The notes beneath the pieces are model-generated. The model did not search any database. It worked only from the letters and a program-made list of their open reading frames with translations, and had not been told where the DNA came from. From assembly GCA_044433645.1 (NCBI GenBank), contig JAWXTK010000016.1, positions 1 to 53,320 on the forward strand: a stretch of 53,320 nucleotides of DNA. Direction: 5' to 3'. The position numbers were made by a program, and so were the translations under genes. This DNA is from JAWXTK01 sp044433645 (GTDB lineage Bacteria; Bacteroidota; Bacteroidia; Bacteroidales; Rikenellaceae). How positions within the stretch are numbered: position 1 is the stretch's first letter; every line of letters starts with the position of its first letter. Positions 34,785 through 42,228 of this stretch are shown one piece after another.

Positions 34785-36311
34785 ATGAAAAGACTTCTAT
34801 TAATAGCCGCAACTATCATGGCAAGTATATCGTGCCAGAAGCTTCAAGAGCAGGCAACACCCCAGAGTGTTCTGCCCCTAGATGCAGTTATGCGCTTTTC
34901 ACCCCAGGTATCTTCGCGTGCAGGCGCTACCACTGATAATACAACTAGTGTTGGAGTTTTTGTAACCAACCCTGCATCCTCGGATTATAGCTATAAGAAT
35001 ATCGAATTAACAAAGGGCGAAAATGGTTGGGAAACACAAGATAAAATTCTGTGGAGAAGTGAAGACGATGAGGTGACTATCACAGCTTACGCTCCTTATG
35101 ATGCATACAACGACCTGAATCAGTCTTCAGCTAACCTTATCCTTTTTACTACGCCTTTAGACCAAAGCAGTGAGGAAACATTTAACTCAGCAGACGTATT
35201 ACTTGCAGAATCCAAGGTGACTCCTAGTAGCCCTGACACAAGCAATGAAATATATTACGATAGTTCATCTAAGAGCGTAAATATTGATTTTCAACATTTA
35301 TTCTCGCTATTTACTCTAAAAGTAAAATTCAATGATGAGTTTAGCAGTTTTGCCTCAAACCCTATTACAAAAGTAGAAATACGTGGAGCAGCTGCTGAAC
35401 CTGTAATTTATTCAATAGACGAAAGTGAATTAGTATCGATCATAGACGCCAATCATAACGACAACATCTTCACCCCTCTAGATAATGAGGATTACTCACA
35501 AACTAACAGCACAGCTAGCTATTCACTAATTCTGCCTCCTCAAACAAGAAATTCAGGCAGTTTTTGGATAACTCTCACAATAGACGGAGCAACTTACAAA
35601 TGGACTAGCTCAGAGATAATTGAGTTTGTGAGAGCAAGCACCCACACACTAACCCTAAATGTAGGTGGTAAAAGCGTGGTAGAGGGCGATATCACAGTTT
35701 CTGAGTGGGGCGAGGGAGGTTCAACAACAGATAGTATGCAGGAATATTTGTACTCCGTTGGCGATGTCTACCCCGTGGGCGCAACTGGCAGTGATGTCAT
35801 GGGCATAGTCTATCAGGTAGGCGAAGACGGAGCAAGTGGCAGAGCTATCTCAGTTGACGAACGTAGCAAGTGCGCATGGTACACTCTATCAACTGTTAGT
35901 GGAGTTACGAGCTTCAACAACTACGGGCTTGCGACTATGAAGGAGTTATGGGCACAATACACCGACGAGAGTACTTTTTCTTCTACACTACCTGGTTTTT
36001 ATTGGGCTCACGAAAAAAATGTTGCTCTGTATGGAAATACTTTTGATATTTCATCTTACGATGACGTGAGTGAAAAAAATGTCTGGTTTATACCCTCACA
36101 AGAAGAAATCACACCTTTAATTACTAATTTTAACACAATAAATGAGGCTCTCGCTCAGGGAGGTTACACTCAGATTTCTGACACATATTGGTCAGCAAAA
36201 ATCTCATCATCAACCCACGCATATTATTGGAGTGAAAGTGGTATGTCGGGTGAGACTAATTATCTTTACTTCTCTAGTATGCATAAATTTAGAGCCGTAC
36301 TTAATTTTTAA
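34785..36311 (+). CDS. Fimbrillin-family lipoprotein with C-terminal FISUMP/DUF1566-like domain, locus 2
   Basis: This 508-residue protein has lipid cysteine C17 (SISC) and candidate maturation site R45-A46 in SSRAGA. Residues 1-315 form a fimbrillin module paralogous to the preceding gene, ending with ITVSEWGEGGS. Residues about 325-508 form an extra domain starting with YSVGDVYPVGATGSDVMGIV and containing WFIPSQEE, YWSAK and a terminal FRAVLNF, which looks like the DUF1566/FISUMP type of extracellular domain also present on the locus 1 tip-like protein. It is a probable accessory or tip adhesin. The following gene begins 11 bases later. Confidence 0.82.
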   Translation: MKRLLLIAATIMASISCQKLQEQATPQSVLPLDAVMRFSPQVSSRAGATTDNTTSVGVFVTNPASSDYSYKNIELTKGENGWETQDKILWRSEDDEVTITAYAPYDAYNDLNQSSANLILFTTPLDQSSEETFNSADVLLAESKVTPSSPDTSNEIYYDSSSKSVNIDFQHLFSLFTLKVKFNDEFSSFASNPITKVEIRGAAAEPVIYSIDESELVSIIDANHNDNIFTPLDNEDYSQTNSTASYSLILPPQTRNSGSFWITLTIDGATYKWTSSEIIEFVRASTHTLTLNVGGKSVVEGDITVSEWGEGGSTTDSMQEYLYSVGDVYPVGATGSDVMGIVYQVGEDGASGRAISVDERSKCAWYTLSTVSGVTSFNNYGLATMKELWAQYTDESTFSSTLPGFYWAHEKNVALYGNTFDISSYDDVSEKNVWFIPSQEEITPLITNFNTINEALAQGGYTQISDTYWSAKISSSTHAYYWSESGMSGETNYLYFSSMHKFRAVLNF

Positions 36312-36322
36312 TTTTGTGGAAT

Positions 36323-38203
36323 ATGAAAAAATTAATAATTTCTCTCATCTTCTCTCTTGCTCTGCTATCTTGCACCAAGGATGATATAACACCTAGCACG
36401 ATTAATGCTATGCAGGTGGAAATTTCGGCTACCGTAAACGAGCCCATGGCAATTTCACGCGCAACTAGCACTAACTACACAGGCCAAGATTTAAGCCTTA
36501 CAATAAACTACGGCACAAGCGATCGCTACACCAGCCAAGATATAAAGTGGACTTACCAAGAAAACAAGTGGAGCAATCTAAGCAATCAGCTATGGAAAAA
36601 CACATCCACAAGTGTTAGCATCTATGCCTATGCACCTTACCAGGAGACTGTGAGCGACTACACAGCTATCGCTTTCTCTGCCCAAACAGACCAAAGTCAA
36701 GGCACAGAATCGTCTGATTTGGTGGGTTACACAAATAGTAGCTACACGCCCACAGATGCTAAGTTAATCCTGCCTTTTGAGCACAAAATGGCGCAAGTAA
36801 TTTTTAATGTGAGTTACAGCACTCTAGCTTATGATGATACAGATTTTGCTAGCTCATCAGCTTTAGTAAATGCTGTGCGTACAATAAGCTACGATGCCAC
36901 AACAGCCACGGCCACGACAAATGGCAACTCTGAGAGCATCACTCCCTACTCTAGTTCAGAGACCAGTGGAACTCGCACCTACTCAGCTATTGTAGCACCT
37001 CAAATCATAGCCTCGGGCACTAGACTACTTGATTTGGGCTATGTTGCAGAGACTAAATTGCTCTACCTCACCAAAGAAGATATAACCCTTAAAAGTGGTT
37101 ATTCCTACATATTTAACCTCTCGATAGCTACGGATGACAAACTAGAGCTAAGCGATAATATCCAAGTAAGTGAGGGCTGGCAAACTGATAACAACATGGG
37201 TAGCGGCTCTATTGCAATAGATATTAAATACAACTCTGACGATAATACCTATTACATATACACAGCCAAGGGTCTTGCAGCTTTTCGCGATTTGGTCAAT
37301 GGCGCAGCTAGCAATACCACCGAGGCATCGACTCTAGGATTTACCAATAGCTCGTTTACCTCTGATATGCAAATATCACTTAACGGCACTCTTATGAACG
37401 ATATAAATCTTGCTGACATCTATGATTCTAGCACAAACTGGTCACCCATAGGCAACTTATATGGTGGTGGGGCAAATCACGAATACGGAGGAATATTCAA
37501 CGGCAACTGTTACACCATTTCAGGGCTAAATATCAACACAGCTTTCAGCAAGCAAGGTTTATTTGGATATGCCGACCAAGATGCCATAATCTGCAATTTA
37601 GAAGTTATTGGCGATATTTATTGTGACAACACCTCTTCTGCAACCTACGAAACAGGGGGCATAGTAGCCTGCAATTCAGGGCTTGTTATCAACTGTGTTA
37701 ATCGAGTAAATGTGTCGGGTAACGCCAATGTAGGAGGTATTGCTGGATACAACTATGGTTATGTGGTTAACTGCGCGAATCACGGTACTATAACAGGACT
37801 TGAGACTGCCGCAACAAACGAGAGTGAGTGTGGCAAAAACATAGGTGGTCTAGTAGGCCAAAACGGTAAAGTCACAGTTAATGATATTGAAACCTACGGT
37901 TGTGTTTATTCTAGCTACAACACAGGTACAGTCACAGGTAAAACTCGTGTGGGAGGTATTGCAGGTTATCTTGTGAGCATCTATATTAGTGGTTGTTATT
38001 ATCTATTATCATCTGCTGACTATGCATTTGGAGGTAGCACATCAGTCACTAATTCAGTGAATGATATGCAAAATGAATTTTTCTTAGGGTATATGAATAC
38101 AGAACGAGATAAATACCAAGATGTTTCCTCTGTGGTTGAACCTTCAGTTTGGGTTTTAGATCCCGACGATGGTTATCCAACGCCGTTAAATAGTAATGAC
38201 TAA
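36323..38203 (+). CDS. Fimbrillin-family lipoprotein with GLUG repeats, locus 2
   Basis: This protein has about 626 residues from the ATG at 36323; the frame opens three codons earlier, but the internal ATG starts the usual MKKL lipoprotein signal. Lipid cysteine C17 (LLSC) and candidate maturation site R46-A47 in ISRATS are present. Residues 1-300 form a fimbrillin module paralogous to the second pilin-like gene. After about residue 310 there is a linker and a repeat region of the GLUG type (GGIFNGNCYTISGLNI, GLFGYA, GGIAGYNYGYVVNCANHGTI, GGLVGQNG, VGGIAGYLVSIYISGCYYL), a beta-solenoid-like surface module. It is a likely adhesive tip or lateral protein. It is the last gene of locus 2 and is followed by a strong hairpin. 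Confidence 0.84.
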   Translation: MKKLIISLIFSLALLSCTKDDITPSTINAMQVEISATVNEPMAISRATSTNYTGQDLSLTINYGTSDRYTSQDIKWTYQENKWSNLSNQLWKNTSTSVSIYAYAPYQETVSDYTAIAFSAQTDQSQGTESSDLVGYTNSSYTPTDAKLILPFEHKMAQVIFNVSYSTLAYDDTDFASSSALVNAVRTISYDATTATATTNGNSESITPYSSSETSGTRTYSAIVAPQIIASGTRLLDLGYVAETKLLYLTKEDITLKSGYSYIFNLSIATDDKLELSDNIQVSEGWQTDNNMGSGSIAIDIKYNSDDNTYYIYTAKGLAAFRDLVNGAASNTTEASTLGFTNSSFTSDMQISLNGTLMNDINLADIYDSSTNWSPIGNLYGGGANHEYGGIFNGNCYTISGLNINTAFSKQGLFGYADQDAIICNLEVIGDIYCDNTSSATYETGGIVACNSGLVINCVNRVNVSGNANVGGIAGYNYGYVVNCANHGTITGLETAATNESECGKNIGGLVGQNGKVTVNDIETYGCVYSSYNTGTVTGKTRVGGIAGYLVSIYISGCYYLLSSADYAFGGSTSVTNSVNDMQNEFFLGYMNTERDKYQDVSSVVEPSVWVLDPDDGYPTPLNSND

Positions 38204-38210
38204 GACAGAG

Positions 38211-38246
38211 AAAAAAGACTAAATCATCAATGATTTAGTCTTTTTT
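38211..38246. terminator. Bidirectional terminator overlapping the lipid kinase 3' end
   Basis: Perfect 16-base arms (38211-38226 and 38231-38246) around a 4-base loop have A/T runs at the ends. It ends rightward fimbrial locus 2 and the leftward operon. The right arm contains the last codons and stop of the lipid kinase gene. Confidence 0.85.
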
Positions 38247-39203
38247 CTGATCTGATTCTATTTCTTTAAGAAAGCGCTCTGCCACAACCACTTTAACAGC
38301 TCTTTCGATAACCGAGAACTCAAAGGGCGAATACCCCAGAGCCTCACCGTCTATCTCTATGGCTATCTCGGGCGCTGATTCTATTTTAACGTGCTTACCT
38401 CTGAGCAGAGACACCATTTTTAATTTATAAATTTTGCCGTTGAACAGCGATTTTAATCTGAGCATAACGCCTATTCTGCTGATGCGCTTAATCACCGTTA
38501 AGTCCAACAATCCGTCGTCGGCCACAGCACATGGGGTCTGCAACATACCTCCCCCATTATAACGGCCTATGCCCACAGTGCCCGAAAAAACTAAGTCGTT
38601 AACCTCCAATTTATCGTCTACTGTGATTTTCATGCCCGTAGTGTTATACTTAAGCACAGCCTTAAACATACTCCACAGATAGAGCCATTTGCTATGCACG
38701 CCTTTCTCTTTGAGGTGATTATAACGTCTATTAACCGAGGCATCAAAGCCATAGCCAGCAACGTTGGCCATATATCTAGCCTGCTGCACTCCCGACTCGT
38801 AATAGGTAACCCTAGAGACATCTTGCAGGAAAGAATAGCCTGCGATAATAGCTTTTATAGCCTCAGAATATTTCCTCGGAAGGCCAAACATTCTAATCCA
38901 GTCATTGCCCGTACCAACGGCGATAACCGACAATAGAACTTCGCTGGTGGGCACTTGTTGTTGGATAAATATTCCATTAACCACTTCGTGGATAGTTCCG
39001 TCACCACCCACGACTATGATTTTTCTAAAGCCTTTGTTTATGGCCTCAACTGCTAACTCTATTGCATGGTATTTTCTTTCAGTAAACGCATAAGAGGGCA
39101 CTATACCATTATCTCTAAGGAGTTTACTAATCAAAGGCCAATCTTTCAGGCCCTTGCCATTACCAGCAACGGGGTTAACTATTGCAAACCAACTTTTAGT
39201 CAT
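38235..39203 (-). CDS. Diacylglycerol/lipid kinase family protein (YegS-like)
   Basis: This 322-residue protein has the diacylglycerol-kinase catalytic fold: NPVAGNGKG at 10-18, VVGGDGTIHEVVNG at about 64-77 (nucleotide-binding GGDGT), GTGNDW near 105 and a C-terminal EIDGE block. It phosphorylates a lipid, such as diacylglycerol or another long-chain alcohol, on the inner side of the membrane. Its ATG shares a base with the purC stop codon (TAATG), so translation is probably coupled. It is the last gene of the long leftward run, and its last codons lie in a bidirectional terminator. Confidence 0.9.
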   Translation of the reverse strand: MTKSWFAIVNPVAGNGKGLKDWPLISKLLRDNGIVPSYAFTERKYHAIELAVEAINKGFRKIIVVGGDGTIHEVVNGIFIQQQVPTSEVLLSVIAVGTGNDWIRMFGLPRKYSEAIKAIIAGYSFLQDVSRVTYYESGVQQARYMANVAGYGFDASVNRRYNHLKEKGVHSKWLYLWSMFKAVLKYNTTGMKITVDDKLEVNDLVFSGTVGIGRYNGGGMLQTPCAVADDGLLDLTVIKRISRIGVMLRLKSLFNGKIYKLKMVSLLRGKHVKIESAPEIAIEIDGEALGYSPFEFSVIERAVKVVVAERFLKEIESDQKKD

Positions 39204-40156
39204 TACATTAAACGAGCAAGCATGTTTTTAATATTGTTTTCCATGCGCTCTTGGATATCATCTGATGAAGATTTCACAAATCTCTCGCCTATAATATTCT
39301 CGTAAAGCTCTATATATCTTTCGCTTATGCTCTCAACTATCTCAGCAGTCATTTCAGGCACTTGCTCGCCCTCACGACCTTGGAAACCGTTGTCCATAAG
39401 CCACTCACGTACAAATTCTTTAGATAATTGGCGTTGTTGTTCGCCTTTATCAAATCTTTCTTGGTAACCCTCAGCGTAGAAATAACGTGAGCTATCTGGC
39501 GTATGTATCTCGTCGATTAGAGTGATAACGCCGTCTTTTTTACCAAATTCGTATTTAGTATCTACCAATATTAGGCCTCTTTTAGCTGCAAGCTCACTAC
39601 CACGTGCAAAAAGCTCAAGCGCGTAACGCTCCAAAACTGCGTAGTCCTCAGCACTAACCAAACCTTGAGCTATTATTTCTTCTTTAGAAATATTAGCATC
39701 ATGGTCGCCTTGCTCGGCCTTAGTTGTAGGTGTCACGATAGGCTCGGGGAATCTTTGGTGCTCTTTCATGCCATCAGGGATAGCAACGCCACAGATCTCT
39801 CTTGCACCTGCTTTATAGTCTCTCCACGAGCTACCAGTTAAGTAAGCACGAACTATCATCTCAACAGGGAAAGTCTCGCAAGTGTAACCCACAGTAACCA
39901 TAGGATCTGGAGTAGCGATTTTCCAGTTAGGACAAATATCTTCGGTAGCATCAAGATTTTTGGCTGCGATTTGGTTCAAAACTTGGCCTTTAAATGGAAT
40001 ACCTTCTGGAAGTACAACATCAAATGCTGAGATACGGTCTGAAACAACCATAACTAGGTAATCATCGTTGATGTTATATACATCTCTAACTTTACCTTCG
40101 TAAAGGCTCTTTTGATTATCGAATTTAAAGTTTGTTTTAGTAATTGCTTTACTCAT
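39203..40156 (-). CDS. purC: Phosphoribosylaminoimidazole-succinocarboxamide synthase
   Basis: This 317-residue enzyme (SAICAR synthase) condenses CAIR with aspartate using ATP in purine synthesis. Recognisable segments are YEGKVRDVYNI near residue 20, VVSDRISAFDVVLPEGIPFKG near 37-57, EMIVRAYLTGSSWRDY near 98-113 and LVDTKYEFG, IDEIHTPDSSRY near 210-235. The open frame starts ten codons earlier (40186), but that codon overlaps the TATCTTTG box, so the start at 40156 is chosen. The length fits the Bacteroidetes form. The promoter lies at the 3' end of the preceding FKBP gene, so purC can be expressed apart from it. Confidence 0.95.
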   Translation of the reverse strand: MSKAITKTNFKFDNQKSLYEGKVRDVYNINDDYLVMVVSDRISAFDVVLPEGIPFKGQVLNQIAAKNLDATEDICPNWKIATPDPMVTVGYTCETFPVEMIVRAYLTGSSWRDYKAGAREICGVAIPDGMKEHQRFPEPIVTPTTKAEQGDHDANISKEEIIAQGLVSAEDYAVLERYALELFARGSELAAKRGLILVDTKYEFGKKDGVITLIDEIHTPDSSRYFYAEGYQERFDKGEQQRQLSKEFVREWLMDNGFQGREGEQVPEMTAEIVESISERYIELYENIIGERFVKSSSDDIQERMENNIKNMLARLM

Positions 40157-40183
40157 AATTATATATATTTTTTTGTTTTTTTG

Positions 40184-40191
40184 CAAAGATA
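40184..40191 (-). promoter_or_regulatory. -7 promoter box of purC
   Basis: The minus strand reads TATCTTTG, an exact match, 27 bases before the purC start codon. It excludes the upstream in-frame ATG at 40186. No clear -33 TTTG is found at 19-21 bases. Confidence 0.6.
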
Positions 40192-40197
40192 ATAAAA

Positions 40198-40611
40198 TTA
40201 ATTCACACTTAGAAGTTCCACTTCAAAGATTAGAGTCGAACCCCCAGGGATGTAATATTCCTCCTTATCGCCATAGCCCATAGACGAGGGCACATATATT
40301 TTCCATTTATCGCCCACCCTCATAGCTTTGAGCGCAATCTGCCAGCCTTCAATCACATCTCTAAGGCGAAAACTCTCGGGATAATCGCCATAAGTTGAGT
40401 CAAATTCTTGACCAAAAATTAGTGTTCCACGATAGTGCACAGTAACCAAGCTGCTTAGAGATTCGGGGCTTTCACCCTCACCCTCTTCTAAAACTTTATA
40501 CATCACACCTTTGCTCAACAATTTAGTGTCGTCCTCCTCACGTATCTCGTCAAGGTAGACTTGGTTTACAGCTACATATTCTGGGTTAGCTCTTTTTGAT
40601 TTTTTTGCCAT
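40198..40611 (-). CDS. FKBP-type peptidyl-prolyl isomerase
   Basis: This 137-residue protein has no signal peptide. The FKBP domain covers about 45-137, with VTVHYRGTLIFGQEFDSTY near 63-81, VIEGWQIALKAMRVGDKWKI near 90-109, GYGDKE and the terminal LIFEVELL. It speeds proline isomerisation in protein folding, and being unsignalled it is expected in the cytoplasm. The N-terminal 40 residues are Lys-rich and not part of the domain. It is 6 bases after the phoH gene. Confidence 0.9.
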   Translation of the reverse strand: MAKKSKRANPEYVAVNQVYLDEIREEDDTKLLSKGVMYKVLEEGEGESPESLSSLVTVHYRGTLIFGQEFDSTYGDYPESFRLRDVIEGWQIALKAMRVGDKWKIYVPSSMGYGDKEEYYIPGGSTLIFEVELLSVN

Positions 40612-40617
40612 TATTTT

Positions 40618-41577
40618 TTATTCTTTTTCAAAGGCCTCAACTATGTATTTCACTAATTTGTGCCTGACTATATCTTCTTTATCAAAGTGCACAAAGCCTA
40701 TACCCTCTATGCCCTTTAGTTTGTTCATGCTAGGCACTAGGCCTGAGTCTGTGTTACGAGGCAAATCCACCTGCGTAACATCGCCCGTTATAATAAACTT
40801 AGCATTTCGCCCCATACGCGTTAAAAACATTTTTATCTGTGAGAATGTCGTATTCTGAGCCTCATCAAGTATCACAAAAGCATTGTCAAGTGTGCGCCCT
40901 CTCATATAGGCCAAGGGAGCAATCTGCACAGTGCCATCCTCTAAAAATTTGCTAAGTTTTAGCGCTGGAATCATATCATTAAGTGCATCATACAAGGGCT
41001 GAAGATAAGGGTCTAACTTCTCTTTCATATCCCCAGGCAAAAAGCCCAACTTCTCGCCTGCCTCAACAGCCGGACGAGTTAAAATTATGCGCTTAACCTC
41101 TTTGTTTTTCAGTGCTCTCACGGCCAAGGCTATAGCCGTGTATGTTTTGCCCGAACCAGCAGGGCCTAGGGCAAACAGCAGATCGTTTTTATCGTATTTT
41201 TCGACCAAGAGTTTTTGGTTTTGAGTTCTGGCTTTTATGATGTTACCATTATTGCCATATACTATAACCTCTTTGTCAACTCTCTCGTTTTTTTCTTTAG
41301 AAAGTTCGCTAAAACCCTGCGAGAATATTTGAGTTATAACCTGCTCTGAGACGTGACCATATTTATGGCAGTAGACTATAAGGGAATTAAACTTATTCTC
41401 AAAATAATCTAACTCACTTACACTACCCACAACCTTAAGCTTATCGCCACGAGCAATAATTTTAACGCGCGAATTTAGCGCTACTATCTTATTAAGATTA
41501 GCATTTGCCACCCCATAAAACTCCAAAGGGTCTACACCCTCCAAATAAAAAACTCTCTCAGATGTTTGTTCGCTCAT
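40618..41577 (-). CDS. phoH: PhoH-family ATPase
   Basis: This 319-residue protein has an N-terminal KH-like or small alpha/beta region (about 1-95). It is followed by the PhoH ATPase domain with Walker A GPAGSGKT at 138-145, Walker B-type VILDEAQN and a TRMGRNAKFIITGD block. It is a cytoplasmic protein linked in many bacteria to RNA metabolism and ribosome-related functions; the exact activity is not settled. It lies 19 bases after the outer-membrane barrel gene. Confidence 0.92.
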   Translation of the reverse strand: MSEQTSERVFYLEGVDPLEFYGVANANLNKIVALNSRVKIIARGDKLKVVGSVSELDYFENKFNSLIVYCHKYGHVSEQVITQIFSQGFSELSKEKNERVDKEVIVYGNNGNIIKARTQNQKLLVEKYDKNDLLFALGPAGSGKTYTAIALAVRALKNKEVKRIILTRPAVEAGEKLGFLPGDMKEKLDPYLQPLYDALNDMIPALKLSKFLEDGTVQIAPLAYMRGRTLDNAFVILDEAQNTTFSQIKMFLTRMGRNAKFIITGDVTQVDLPRNTDSGLVPSMNKLKGIEGIGFVHFDKEDIVRHKLVKYIVEAFEKE

Positions 41578-41596
41578 AAAAAACTTTGTTTTTTTT

Positions 41597-42214
41597 CTAG
41601 AACATATATCCTAGAGTAAATATCCATGAGCTTAAACCTAAATCATAGTTCAAAACTTCTTGATATACAGTACTAGTTTGCTCGCTTTTCTTAAAGTAAC
41701 CGTTGTAACGTGCATCAAGGACAAAGCCTTTAATATTTACGCTAGCACCAGCAGCATAACCAACCAAAGGTCTAGAGGTAATAATTCCGTCTGCCATTTC
41801 ATAAATATCCTTAACCGACGAAGAAGTCGCGATATTAAATACAGGTCCTGCATTTAAACTAATAAGCCAAAAACTATAACCAAACATTACTGGTACATCA
41901 ACCGTATTAACTCTAAGTGTAGACTCGCCCGTAGCATCTGACACACTAGTGTGAGCATAACCCACCTTATAGCGAGCAAGAGTATAAAGGATTTCTGGCT
42001 GAACGTGCATAGATAGAAAACTCACCTTAGCCGCAAGACCAAACTGATAGCCTAGTTTAGGAGTAGCCTCCATTTGATAAGTTCCAACCTGAGAAGGCAT
42101 ATCAACCGTAGATAACATAACACCACCTTTAACACCAAACTCTATCATTCCCTTAGCCTGAGAAGACAAAGAAATTAAAAGTGTGAAAACTGATAATAAA
42201 ATTAATTTTTTCAT
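41597..42214 (-). CDS. Outer-membrane beta-barrel protein (PorT-like)
   Basis: This 205-residue protein has a signal peptide (about 1-20) followed by alternating hydrophobic strands (IEFGVKGGVMLSTVD, YQFGLAAKVSFLSMHVQPEI, VPVMFGYSFWLISLNAGPVF) and a terminal aromatic strand ending YMF, as expected for an eight-strand outer membrane barrel. Its length and pattern suit the PorT or outer_membrane_beta-barrel group, whose members act in envelope biogenesis or secretion, but the function here is not assigned. It is 14 bases after the OstA-like gene. Confidence 0.8.
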   Translation of the reverse strand: MKKLILLSVFTLLISLSSQAKGMIEFGVKGGVMLSTVDMPSQVGTYQMEATPKLGYQFGLAAKVSFLSMHVQPEILYTLARYKVGYAHTSVSDATGESTLRVNTVDVPVMFGYSFWLISLNAGPVFNIATSSSVKDIYEMADGIITSRPLVGYAAGASVNIKGFVLDARYNGYFKKSEQTSTVYQEVLNYDLGLSSWIFTLGYMF

Positions 42215-42228
42215 AATAATTCTTTTTT

